Shown here: positions 1 to 7,946 of the stretch, one piece after another | Numbering within the stretch: the stretch's first letter is position 1 | Layout: each line of letters begins with the position of its first letter | Assembly: GCF_022829385.1 (NCBI RefSeq) | Contig: NZ_JAKSXX010000129.1 | Location: 1-53,557, forward strand | From: Methylobacterium sp. J-070 | Lineage (GTDB): Bacteria > Pseudomonadota > Alphaproteobacteria > Rhizobiales > Beijerinckiaceae | Length of the DNA stretch: 53,557 nucleotides | Reading direction: 5' to 3' | The notes under the pieces: generated by a model | What the model saw: only the letters and a program-made list of their open reading frames with translations | What the model was told of the DNA's origin: nothing | The model's database searches: none | Program-made: the position numbers and the translations under genes

Positions 1-57
1 ACGGCAGGTCGCACCGGACCAGCCGCACACGCTTGCGGGTCGACCGCACACACTTGG

Positions 58-134
<77 letters not shown>

Positions 135-140
135 AAATCA

Positions 141-170
141 CAAAGCCCGCGCCTCCGCGCGGGCTTTGTC
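141..170 (+). terminator. Intrinsic terminator of the initiator tRNA
   Basis: A 12-bp perfect stem (141-152 with 157-168) closes on a four-base loop, six bases after the tRNA CCA end. The stem starts with CAAAG and ends with CTTTG, which gives a short T-rich tail. Confidence 0.8.
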
Positions 171-482
171 GCGTTCAGGACCGCGCCGTCGTGGGGCGCG
201 ACGCTCGGCCGCCGCATCCCGAGCTCGACCCGTCCGGGATGAGCTGTTCCTGCAGTTCATAACCCGAGGTTGCTTGAGCATCGTCCGCCGGCAGGGGGCA
301 TACCTGCGCCGCCGGCTCTCACAGGCGCGCGATCCCTGCGTCCGGCATGCTCGCGACACGCGGCGATCCGTGTCGCTGGCCGGATTGTGCCTGGGTGCCG
401 CGCATAAAGAGCTTCCGTCGTCGCCGGAAGGTGGGAACGGACATGTCGGTTGTGCACAAGCAAAGACGTGACAGACTATTTT

Positions 483-504
483 CCTTGAGGTTGAACCTTC
501 AAGG
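483..504. promoter_or_regulatory. Near-perfect inverted repeat upstream of mucR
   Basis: CCTTGAGGTT and AACCTTCAAGG face each other around one base, with a single extra T. It lies about 150 bp upstream of the mucR start in an AT-richer stretch. It could be an operator; MucR proteins are known to repress their own genes, but binding here is inference. The rest of the gene-free stretch 171-656 shows no coding signal. Confidence 0.3.
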
Positions 505-555
505 TCGCTCTTCTCGGACAGTCTGCGCCTGTATCACCGGTTCTAAATTTAAGAC

Positions 556-584
556 TTGACCCGATTTGCGGATGCGATTGTATC
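556..584 (+). promoter_or_regulatory. Possible sigma-70 type promoter of mucR
   Basis: TTGACC at 556-561 is followed after 17 bp by TGTATC at 579-584, about 70 bp upstream of the chosen mucR ATG. The -10 match is weak, so this is tentative. Confidence 0.3.
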
Positions 585-656
585 GTTCTGCCGAATCGCG
601 ACGCAGTGCTTGCGTTCTGGCGAGTTTCGTCATCACGAGAAGGCAACACGCGGGAA

Positions 657-1142
657 ATGGTCCGATCAGATGGCGGTGACAGCCGCTTCGTTGCACTCGC
701 ATCCGAGATCGTCTCGGCCTATGTGAGCCACAATCACGTGCAGAGCCTGGATCTGCCAAAGCTCATCAGCGATGTTCACGATACGATTCGTGGACTCTGC
801 GCCGCAGGCCGCGGCCCGACGGCCGCCAAGGCCACGCCGCAGGAGATCCGGCGCTCGGTCACCCAGGACTTCCTGATCTCGTTCGAGGACGGGAAGCCCT
901 ACAAGACCCTGCGCCGCCACCTCACCCTGCGCGGCCTGACGCCGGAGGCCTACCGTGCCAAGTGGGGCCTCGCCCCCGACTATCCCATGACGGCCCAGAG
1001 CTATTCCGAGCAGCGCTCGCAGCTGGCCCGCTCCCTGGGCCTCGGCCAGCAGCGCGGGAAACCCGCCGCGCCGGATCCCGAGCCCGAACCGGCGCCGCAG
1101 CCCGCGGGACGGCGCCGGTCCCGCAGCAAAGAGGTCGCCTGA
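657..1142 (+). CDS. mucR: MucR/Ros family transcriptional regulator
   Basis: This 161-aa protein belongs to the MucR/Ros family of DNA-binding regulators that control exopolysaccharide, motility and symbiosis genes in alphaproteobacteria. The conserved body runs from the N-terminal helical part (LASEIVSAYVSHN) to the Ros-type finger region (GKPYKTLRRHLTLRGLTPEAYRAKWGL, about residues 80-106) and the downstream DYPMTAQSYSEQRSQLARSLGLG. The two finger cysteines are absent: where CLxCG is usual the protein reads SFEDG, so Ser and Asp occupy the metal positions. The tail is proline-, glutamate- and arginine-rich. I chose the ATG at 657, which follows a GAGAAGG element, over the GTG at 606. It stands alone between the tRNA and the Do protease. 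Confidence 0.9.
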   Translation: MVRSDGGDSRFVALASEIVSAYVSHNHVQSLDLPKLISDVHDTIRGLCAAGRGPTAAKATPQEIRRSVTQDFLISFEDGKPYKTLRRHLTLRGLTPEAYRAKWGLAPDYPMTAQSYSEQRSQLARSLGLGQQRGKPAAPDPEPEPAPQPAGRRRSRSKEVA

Positions 1143-1275
1143 CGGCGCGCGCGCCATCCCGCCTGCCGTGAAGGTGTCGCGGGCCTGCCGCAATCGGCCT
1201 CGATAGCGTAGGGCTGCACGGTGCGCCCGCCCGGATTCGACCCGGACGGCGCCCATCCCGACGCCGGAGCCCTGC

Positions 1276-2745
1276 ATGCTGACCCGCCTCTTCCTGCCCG
1301 CCCTCGTCGCCGCCCTGCTGGCCGCCGGCCCGGCCGGGGCGCAGATGGCGCGCACGGAGGCCAGGGAGCCCGTCAAGGACATGGCCCGGGACGGAACCGC
1401 CAAGGCCGTGCCCCTCAGCAAGGCCGACGTGCAGCTGTCCTTCGCCCCCGTGGTGAAGCGGGCTTCGCCCTCGGTGGTGAACGTCTACGCCTCCCACGTG
1501 GACAAGCGTTCCGACGCGCGGACCAGCGCCATGGAGGAATTCATGCGCCGCTTCTTCGGCGAGCCGGAGGGCGGCCGCGGACCCCGGGGCGACCGGGCGC
1601 AGCGGTCCCTGGGCTCGGGCGTGCTGGTGGATGCCGACGGCCTCGTCATCACCAACAACCACGTCATCGACAACATGAACGAGGTGCGGATCGCCCTCGC
1701 GGACCGGCGCGAGTTCGAGGCCGCGATCGTGCTGCGCGACACCCGCACCGACCTCGCGGTGCTCAGGATCAAGGAGCCGCCGAAGGGCCTCGTGCCGATG
1801 CCGTTCGGCGATGCCGACGCCCTGGAGGTCGGCGATTTCGTGATGGCGATCGGCAATCCGTTCGGCGTCGGCCAGACGGTGACGCAGGGCATCGTCTCGG
1901 CGCTGGCGCGCACCCAGGTCGGCTCGGCGGACTACCAGTACTTCATCCAGACCGACGCGGCGATCAACCCGGGCAATTCCGGCGGCGCCCTGGTGGATCT
2001 GCGCGGCCAGCTCGTCGGCATCAACACCGCGATCTACTCGCAATCCGGCGGCAGCCACGGCATCGGCTTCGCGATTCCCGTGGGCATGGTCAAGGCGGTG
2101 GTCGAGGCCGCCCGCGACGGGGCGGGCGTCGTGCGCAGGCCCTGGCTCGGCGCGCGCATCCAGAGCGTCACCCCCGACATCGCCGACAGCATGGGCCTCG
2201 ACCACCCGACCGGCGTGCTGGTGGCGAGCCTGCAGCCCAAGAGCCCGGCCGACGAGGCCGGCCTGAAGCGCGGCGACCTGATCCTCGCGGTCGACGGCCA
2301 GGAGGTGGCCGACCCGGAGGCGTTCGGCTACCGCTTCGCCCTCAAGGGCGTCCAGGGGCAGGCCCGGTTCGGGATCCTGCGCGGCACGAGCCGCCAGACG
2401 GTGGCGATCAAGCTCGCCCCCGCCCCGGAGTCGCGCCCCCGCGACGTGCTCAAGGTGAAGACCCGCTCGCCCTTTCTGGGGGCGACCCTGGTGAATACCT
2501 CGCCGGCGGTCGCCGAGGAGATGCAGGTCGATTTTCCCGCCGACGGCGTGGCCGTGCAGGCGGTGGACGAGAATTCCGTCGCGGCCCGGGTCGGGCTGCA
2601 GAAGGGCGACGTGATCCTCTCGGTCAACGGCGTGCCGGTGCCCACCACCAAGGATCTCGACCGGGCCACCCGCAACAGCCTCAATTCCTGGGAGGTGGCG
2701 ATCAACCGCAACGGTGAGATCCTGACCTCGGTGTTCGGGGGCTGA
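1276..2745 (+). CDS. degP: Do/DegP-family periplasmic serine endopeptidase
   Basis: This 489-aa protein is an HtrA/Do protease that degrades or refolds damaged envelope proteins in the periplasm. Residues 1-22 form a Sec signal peptide ending in AGA. The trypsin-like domain contains the triad His129 (NNHVID), Asp159 (RTDLAVL) and Ser235 (NPGNSGGAL). Two PDZ domains follow, at about 270-370 and 385-485. Length and order match the family. A GC hairpin covers its stop codon, and rarA starts 99 bp later in the same direction; this protease-rarA pairing is common in alphaproteobacteria (from memory). The paralogue (DegP, DegQ or MucD) cannot be settled by eye. Confidence 0.93.
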   Translation: MLTRLFLPALVAALLAAGPAGAQMARTEAREPVKDMARDGTAKAVPLSKADVQLSFAPVVKRASPSVVNVYASHVDKRSDARTSAMEEFMRRFFGEPEGGRGPRGDRAQRSLGSGVLVDADGLVITNNHVIDNMNEVRIALADRREFEAAIVLRDTRTDLAVLRIKEPPKGLVPMPFGDADALEVGDFVMAIGNPFGVGQTVTQGIVSALARTQVGSADYQYFIQTDAAINPGNSGGALVDLRGQLVGINTAIYSQSGGSHGIGFAIPVGMVKAVVEAARDGAGVVRRPWLGARIQSVTPDIADSMGLDHPTGVLVASLQPKSPADEAGLKRGDLILAVDGQEVADPEAFGYRFALKGVQGQARFGILRGTSRQTVAIKLAPAPESRPRDVLKVKTRSPFLGATLVNTSPAVAEEMQVDFPADGVAVQAVDENSVAARVGLQKGDVILSVNGVPVPTTKDLDRATRNSLNSWEVAINRNGEILTSVFGG

Positions 2746-2780
2746 GCCGGCCCGGCGCGCGGCCGGCGCGCGATCGGCTC
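2744..2780 (+). terminator. GC-rich hairpin after the Do protease
   Basis: GAGCCG at 2744-2749, overlapping the stop codon, pairs with CGGCTC at 2775-2780, with further GC self-complementary sequence between them. There is no U-run, so it may only attenuate transcription into rarA. Confidence 0.45.
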
Positions 2781-2844
2781 AGGGCCGTGGGCAAGGCCCG
2801 CCACCCGGCTTGCGCCCGCCGCCGGCCCCGGTGTTGATGCGCGG

Positions 2845-4176
2845 ATGTCCGACCTGTTCGCCTCCGCGGAGCCACCAGGGCCCCTCGATTCCAGCACGGA
2901 GACGGCCCGCCCGCTGGCGGACCGCCTACGCCCCAAGAGCCTCGCCGAGGTGGTCGGCCAGGAGCACCTGACCGGCGCGGGCGGCAGCCTCACGCGCCTC
3001 CTGCGCGGGAAAAGCCTCGGCTCCCTGATCTTCTGGGGACCGCCCGGCACCGGCAAGACCACGGTGGCGCGGCTGCTCGCCCAGGGCACCGACCTGCATT
3101 TCGAGCAGATCTCGGCGATCTTCTCCGGCGTGTCCGACCTGCGCAAGGTGTTCGAGGCCGCGCGCAGGCGCCGCACGGCCGGGCAGGCGACCCTGCTGTT
3201 CGTCGACGAGATCCACCGGTTCAACCGGGCGCAGCTCGACGCGTTCCTGCCGGTGATGGAGGACGGCACCGTCACGCTGGTCGGCGCGACGACGGAGAAC
3301 CCCTCGTTCGAGCTGAACGCGGCGCTCCTGTCCCGGGCCCGGGTGCTGCTGTTCCGGGCCCTCGATCCGGGCGCCATCGCGCGGCTGCTGGTCCGGGCCG
3401 AGGCGCTGACCGGCCAAGCCTTGCCGCTCACCGAGGAGGCGCGGGGCGTGCTGGTGCGGATGGCCGACGGCGACGGCCGCGCGGCCCTGACCCTGGCGGA
3501 GGAGGTCTGGCGCTCGGCGCAGCCCGGCGAGGTCCTGGATGCCGAGGCCCTTCAGGAGATCGTGCAGCGGCGCGCGCCGATCTACGACAAGGCACAGGAG
3601 GGCCACTACAACCTGATCTCGGCCCTGCACAAGACCGTGCGCGGCTCCGACCCGGACGCGGCGCTCTACTATCTCTGCCGGATGCTCGATGCCGGCGAGG
3701 ATAGGCTGTTCATCGCCCGGCGGCTCGTGCGCATGGCGGTGGAGGATATCGGGCTCGCCGACCCGCAGGCGCTGGTGGTGGCCAACGCCGCCAAGGATGC
3801 GTTCGACTTCCTCGGCAGCCCGGAGGGCGAATTGGCGCTCGCCCAGGCGGCGATCTACCTCGCCTGCGCGCCGAAATCGAACGCCGTCTACGAGGCCTAC
3901 AAGGCCGCCACGCGCCTCGCCAAGGAGGCGGGCTCCCTGCCGCCGCCGCGCACCATCCTCAACGCGCCGACCAAGCTGATGAAGCGGATCGGCTACGGCG
4001 AGGGCTACCGCTACGACCACGACGAGCCCGACGCCTTCTCGGGCCAGGATTACTGGCCCGACGCGCTCGGGCGCCGGCAGCTCTACCAACCCACCGAGCG
4101 CGGCTACGAGACCCGGCTCGCCGAGCGCCTGGAGCGGTGGGAGGCGCTGCGCAAGCAGCGGCGCGGGGAGGGGTAG
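2845..4176 (+). CDS. rarA: Replication-associated recombination protein A (AAA+ ATPase)
   Basis: RarA (MgsA), the bacterial relative of WRNIP1/Mgs1, acts at stalled replication forks. The 443-aa protein begins with the family signature DRLRPKSLAEVVGQEHL. It has Walker A GPPGTGKTT (about residues 65-73), Walker B LLFVDEIHRFN (Asp121-Glu122), a sensor region VGATTENPSFELNAALLSR, and the C-terminal tetramerisation part including KAQEGHYNLISALHKTVRGSDPDAALYYL. Length is normal. It may be cotranscribed with the protease upstream and converges on acdR, with six bases between their stops. Confidence 0.96.
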   Translation: MSDLFASAEPPGPLDSSTETARPLADRLRPKSLAEVVGQEHLTGAGGSLTRLLRGKSLGSLIFWGPPGTGKTTVARLLAQGTDLHFEQISAIFSGVSDLRKVFEAARRRRTAGQATLLFVDEIHRFNRAQLDAFLPVMEDGTVTLVGATTENPSFELNAALLSRARVLLFRALDPGAIARLLVRAEALTGQALPLTEEARGVLVRMADGDGRAALTLAEEVWRSAQPGEVLDAEALQEIVQRRAPIYDKAQEGHYNLISALHKTVRGSDPDAALYYLCRMLDAGEDRLFIARRLVRMAVEDIGLADPQALVVANAAKDAFDFLGSPEGELALAQAAIYLACAPKSNAVYEAYKAATRLAKEAGSLPPPRTILNAPTKLMKRIGYGEGYRYDHDEPDAFSGQDYWPDALGRRQLYQPTERGYETRLAERLERWEALRKQRRGEG

Positions 4177-4182
4177 GAGGCC

Positions 4183-4647
4183 TCAGAGAGCGAGCGGCGC
4201 GTTGTCGACCACCTCCTTGATCACGAAGAAGGTGCGGGCCTGGTGCACCCCCGGCAGGCCGATCAGCGTGGCGCTGTGGAGCCGGTTGAAATCGGCCATG
4301 TCGGAGACCCGGATCTTCAGGATGTAGTCGAAGTCGCCGGCCACGAGGTGGCAGTCGAGGAGCACGGGGATCGCCCGCACGGCGGCCTCGAACGCCGAGA
4401 AGCTCTCGGGCGTCGAGCGGTCGAGCACGACGCCGACGAAGACCAGGGTGCCGCGGCCGACCCGGGCCGGGTCGATCAGCGCCCGGACCGCCCGCACGAA
4501 CCCGTCGGCGAACAGGCGCTGGATCCGGCGGTGGCAGGTGGCCGCGCTGGTGCCGGAGCGCTCGGCGATCTCGGCATTGGCCATGCGCCCGTCCGCCTGG
4601 AGCAGGCGCAGGATCTTCAGGTCGATCCGGTCGAGCCCTGCAAGCAT
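4183..4647 (-). CDS. acdR: Lrp/AsnC-family regulator, probable AcdR
   Basis: This 154-aa protein has an N-terminal AsnC-type helix-turn-helix (LDRIDLKILRLLQADGRMANAEIAERSGTSAATCHRRIQRL, about residues 5-45) and a C-terminal RAM ligand-binding domain (VGVVLDRSTPESFSAFEAAVRAIPVLLDCHLVAGDFDYILKIRVSDMADF). It is divergent from acdS across a 196-bp gap. That is the known arrangement of AcdR, the Lrp-type activator of ACC deaminase genes, so the name rests on context. The start at 4647 was chosen because the HTH begins right after it and a GAAAGAAAG purine stretch precedes it; the longer reading adds an implausible leader. Confidence 0.88.
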   Translation of the reverse strand: MLAGLDRIDLKILRLLQADGRMANAEIAERSGTSAATCHRRIQRLFADGFVRAVRALIDPARVGRGTLVFVGVVLDRSTPESFSAFEAAVRAIPVLLDCHLVAGDFDYILKIRVSDMADFNRLHSATLIGLPGVHQARTFFVIKEVVDNAPLAL

Positions 4648-4843
4648 GGCGCTTTCTTTCAGATTATGCCGGTTTATCGGATGATTTCTCACTCGATCCG
4701 TCGATCGATGCAAGGCAGTGGCCAAACACCGGCCAAGATCGAGAGCACCTTTCGAACGATCCGGGTTACTTTTCCCCGTGCCCGAAAGGCGCGCCCCGCC
4801 GGACGCGGATCGGTCCCGGCGCTTCGAGACCCGGAGAGACCCG
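4648..4843. promoter_or_regulatory. Divergent acdR-acdS control region
   Basis: The 196-bp gap between the two divergent starts is less GC-rich than the genes, for example around 4660-4700. Known acdR/acdS systems have Lrp, CRP or FNR boxes here; I could not assign an exact box. A GGAGAG ribosome site for acdS is at 4832-4837. Confidence 0.45.
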
Positions 4844-5854
4844 ATGCTGCAGACCTTCGAGCGCTATCCCCTGACCTTCGGCCCGACGCCGATCGAGCCG
4901 CTGAAGCGCCTCACCGCCCATCTCGGCGGCGACGTCGCGCTCTACGCCAAGCGCGAGGATTGCAATTCGGGTCTGGCCTACGGCGGCAACAAGCTGCGCA
5001 AGCTCGAATACATCGTGCCGGACGCGATCAGGAGCGGGGCCGACACGCTGGTGTCGATCGGCGGCGTCCAGTCGAACCACACCCGCATGGTCGCGGCGGT
5101 CGCCGCCAAGCTCGGCATGAAGTGCCGGCTGATCCAGGAGGCCTGGGTGCCCCACGAGGACGCGGTCTACGACCGGGTCGGCAACATCCTGCTGTCGCGG
5201 ATCATGGGCGCGCAGACGCAGCTCGTCGATGACGGCTTCGACATCGGCATCCGCGACAGCTGGAAGCGGGCGCTCGCCGAGGTCGAGGCCGAGGGCGGCA
5301 AGCCCTACGCGATCCCGGCCGGCGCCTCGGTGCACAAGTATGGCGGGCTCGGCTATGTCGGCTTCGCCGAGGAGGTGCGCCAGCAGGAGGCCGAGATGGG
5401 CCTGCGCTTCGACTACGTGGTGGTCTGCACGGTGACCGGCTCGACCCATGCCGGCATGGTGGTGGGCTTTGCCGCCGACGGGCGCGCCCGCAACGTCATC
5501 GGCATCGACGCCTCCTGCACGCCGGACCAGACCAAGGCCCAGGTCCTCGACATCGCCCGGAACACCGCCGCGCTGATCGGCGCGGGCGACATCGTCGCCG
5601 ACGACGTGGTGCTCAACCCGGACTATGCCTACCCGGTCTACGGCGTGCCCTCCAAGGAGACCGTGGAGGCGATCCGGCTCTCGGCCCGGCTCGAGGGCAT
5701 GATCACCGACCCGGTCTACGAGGGGAAGTCGATGCAGGGCATGGTCGACCTCGTGAAGAAGGGCTTCTTCCCCAAGGGCTCGAAGGTGCTCTACGCCCAT
5801 CTCGGCGGCGCCCCGGCGCTGAACGGCTACAGCTACACGTTCCGCAACGGCTGA
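4844..5854 (+). CDS. acdS: 1-aminocyclopropane-1-carboxylate (ACC) deaminase
   Basis: This PLP enzyme cleaves ACC, the plant ethylene precursor, to 2-oxobutyrate and ammonia, and so lowers plant ethylene. The 336-aa protein has the PLP lysine in [11 protein letters not shown] (Lys50) and the catalytic region [14 protein letters not shown]. Residues that separate true ACC deaminase from D-cysteine desulfhydrase are of the deaminase type: Glu in PVYEGKSM and Leu in [13 protein letters not shown], where desulfhydrases have Thr. The ATG at 4844 follows GGAGAG and gives the usual family length. It is divergent from acdR and ends at a strong bidirectional hairpin. Confidence 0.96.
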   Translation: MLQTFERYPLTFGPTPIEPLKRLTAHLGGDVALYAKREDCNSGLAYGGNKLRKLEYIVPDAIRSGADTLVSIGGVQSNHTRMVAAVAAKLGMKCRLIQEAWVPHEDAVYDRVGNILLSRIMGAQTQLVDDGFDIGIRDSWKRALAEVEAEGGKPYAIPAGASVHKYGGLGYVGFAEEVRQQEAEMGLRFDYVVVCTVTGSTHAGMVVGFAADGRARNVIGIDASCTPDQTKAQVLDIARNTAALIGAGDIVADDVVLNPDYAYPVYGVPSKETVEAIRLSARLEGMITDPVYEGKSMQGMVDLVKKGFFPKGSKVLYAHLGGAPALNGYSYTFRNG

Positions 5855-5921
5855 GGCGGGGCGACCCGCCCCCATCGGGCCCCCATCGGGCCGCCTTCCG
5901 GGGCGCCTTCCGGGGCGCCCG

Positions 5922-5962
5922 GGTCGGCTCCGCCCGGGCTTCGGCACCGGGCGGAGCCGACC
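5922..5962. terminator. Bidirectional terminator between acdS and the cupin gene
   Basis: A perfect 16-bp stem (5922-5937 with 5947-5962) with a nine-base loop sits between two convergent genes. Short direct repeats of the CCCCCATCGGGC and CCTTCCGGGGCG types lie just upstream at 5870-5918. Confidence 0.75.
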
Positions 5963-5979
5963 GGAACGCCCGGCGGCTC

Positions 5980-6414
5980 TCAGCCCTCCGCGTTGCGCGC
6001 CATGAAGGTCGCGGGGGTGCCGTCCTCCGGGTTCACGAAGACGATGTCGGTGGGCGCCCGCCGGGGCGTGTCGATCGACAGGAACACCACCGGCACCCCC
6101 GGATCGATCTCCGGCATCGCGTGGACCGTGCCCTTCTCGAAGACCAGGAGCTGCCCGGGGCCGAACGCCGTCGCGGCGGCCGGGTCGCCCAGCCAGACCG
6201 TGCCCCGGCCGGACAGGCAGTAGAGGTACTCGTCGCAGGTGGCGTGGTAGTGCGGCGGGGTCGGCCGGTAGACCCGGAACACCCGGGCGCTCGCGGCCGG
6301 CCGGTCGGTCAGGTAGGTGTCGACCAGCAGGGTCCGGGCGCTGTCGGGCAGCGCCGCCGCCAGCGCCGCCACGTCGAAGATGCCGGTCCCCGGTTTCGGC
6401 CCCGCCTCCGCCAT
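5980..6414 (-). CDS. Small cupin-domain protein
   Basis: This 144-aa protein is a single cupin barrel. Motif 1 is PPHYHATCDEYLYCLSGRGTVWLG (His-x-His and Glu) and motif 2 is PGQLLVFEKGTVHAMPEI (His), so a metal site is likely. A substrate cannot be named. The gene shares its strand with the oxidoreductase gene upstream, 30 bp from that gene's stop, so the two are likely cotranscribed. Confidence 0.8.
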   Translation of the reverse strand: MAEAGPKPGTGIFDVAALAAALPDSARTLLVDTYLTDRPAASARVFRVYRPTPPHYHATCDEYLYCLSGRGTVWLGDPAAATAFGPGQLLVFEKGTVHAMPEIDPGVPVVFLSIDTPRRAPTDIVFVNPEDGTPATFMARNAEG

Positions 6415-6444
6415 CGCGTCCTCCCGTCTCCGAAAACCGCTCGC

Positions 6445-7464
6445 CTACTCGGAAAAGCCCTCGAGCACGATCTTGCCCTTGGCGCGCCCGCTCTCGATCA
6501 GCGCGTGGGCGCGCCGGAGGTTCTGGGCGTCGATCCGCCCGAAATGCTCATTCAGGGTGGTGCGCAGCCGCCCCGCATCCACGAGACGGGCGATCTCGTC
6601 CAGGAGCGCCCCCTGGGCGGCGATGTCCCGCGTGCCGAACATCGAGCGCGTGAACATGAACTCCCAATGCAGCGACAGGCTCTTGCGCTTGAGCAGCGCC
6701 ACGTCGAGGCGCTCCGGATCGTCGATCAGGGCCAGCCGCCCCTGCGGGGCGATCAGCTCCACGATCCCGGCGAGGTGGGCATCCGTGGCGGTGGTCGAGA
6801 AGACGAGGCCCGGTGCGCCGAGGCCCAGGGCCGCCACCTCGGCGGCGAGCGGCCTCGCATGGTCGACGACGTGGTGGGCGCCGAGATCCCGGCACCACTG
6901 CGCCGTGTCGGGCCGCGACGCCGTGGCGATCACGGTCAGGTCCGTCAGTTGCCGCGCGAGCTGGATCGCCACCGAACCGACGCCCCCCGCCCCCCCGACG
7001 ATCAGGATCGCCGGGGCGGCCCCCGGCACCGGCTTGGCCGTATCGAGCCGGTCGAACAGGGTCTCCCAGGCGGTGATCCCGGTGAGCGGCAGGGCGGCGG
7101 CCTGCGCCCAGTCGAGGGACGCGGGCTTGTGCCCGACGATCCGCGCGTCGACACAATGGAGCTGCGCGTTGGTCCCCGGCCGGGTGAGGTCGCCCGCGTA
7201 GAACACCGCGTCGCCCGGGGAGAAGCCCGCGACCTCCGCGCCGACGGCGGCGACGGTGCCGGCCGCGTCCCAGCCCAGCACCTTGACGCCGCCGGGCTCC
7301 GGCTCGGCCCGCCGCCGGACCTTCGTGTCGACCGGGTTCACCGAGATCGCCTCGACCTTCACCAGCAGGTCGCCCGGGCCGGGCTCGGGCGCGGGCAGGT
7401 CGAGATCGATCAGGGATTCGGGATCGGTGATCGGCAGGGATTTCCGGTATCCGACGGCGCGCAT
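6445..7464 (-). CDS. Zinc-type alcohol dehydrogenase / quinone oxidoreductase (MDR family)
   Basis: This 339-aa NADPH-dependent medium-chain reductase has the N-terminal catalytic domain (PGDLLVKVEAISVNPVDTKVRRR, VLGWDAAGTVAAVGAEVAGFSPGDAVFYAGDL) and a Rossmann domain with ILIVGGAGGVGSVAIQLARQL. It resembles the zinc-binding alcohol dehydrogenase family (ZADH1/YhdH-like) that reduces quinones or enones without a structural zinc lobe. The start at 7464 follows GAGGAG at good spacing; a reading to 7881 is noncoding extension. An HxlR-regulator remnant lies divergently upstream, the usual partner of such enzymes. Confidence 0.9.
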   Translation of the reverse strand: MRAVGYRKSLPITDPESLIDLDLPAPEPGPGDLLVKVEAISVNPVDTKVRRRAEPEPGGVKVLGWDAAGTVAAVGAEVAGFSPGDAVFYAGDLTRPGTNAQLHCVDARIVGHKPASLDWAQAAALPLTGITAWETLFDRLDTAKPVPGAAPAILIVGGAGGVGSVAIQLARQLTDLTVIATASRPDTAQWCRDLGAHHVVDHARPLAAEVAALGLGAPGLVFSTTATDAHLAGIVELIAPQGRLALIDDPERLDVALLKRKSLSLHWEFMFTRSMFGTRDIAAQGALLDEIARLVDAGRLRTTLNEHFGRIDAQNLRRAHALIESGRAKGKIVLEGFSE

Positions 7465-7654
7465 GGCGGTCTCCTCGGGCTGTCGCGGAGGGAGATGCCG
7501 CGCCCCTTCACGGACCGCAAGCGCGCACAGGAAATGCCCGGCCTGCCCGCGGCGATACCGCACCAGGATGCCATGCCCCGCACCCGCCACCAAGCCGGCG
7601 ATCGCCGCGGCGCCTCCGGGGATCCGGGGCCGGCCGACCCGCGCGACCCGGCGC

Positions 7655-7760
7655 ATGCCGACCGACCCGTTGCGCGAAGTCGAGGCGGACGGGCCGCTCA
7701 CGCAGAGGATCGACCCGCAAGTCCTGCCGAAGGTGGAGACCGGCGCGATGGAGCGCGACG
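7655..7760 (+). pseudogene. Remnant of an HxlR-family regulator
   Basis: Within the gene-free stretch 7465-7946, the reading from 7655 includes PLREVEADGPLTQRIDPQVLP followed by KVE. It matches the recognition-helix end and wing of HxlR regulators (RELEADGLVxRxVxxxVPPRVE). The N-terminal HTH and the C-terminus are not recognisable in any frame, so I read it as a decayed gene. HxlR regulators are commonly divergent from quinone oxidoreductases, as here. The rest of the gap shows nothing else I can support. Confidence 0.45.
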
Positions 7761-7946
7761 GGTCCCGGAACCCGTCATCCGCGCGCCGAAGACCTGGGAT
7801 ACCTGCACACCAGGCAGGCAGACCTGATGACGGTTGCCGCCTGATCTGGCCGGTCTGCAGTGTCGGGGTGGGGAGACCCATAACTCTATCTTTAAGGATC
7901 GGCCGGATGGTGACGCGTTGCCTGCCGGACCGGCCCGGAAACTCCG

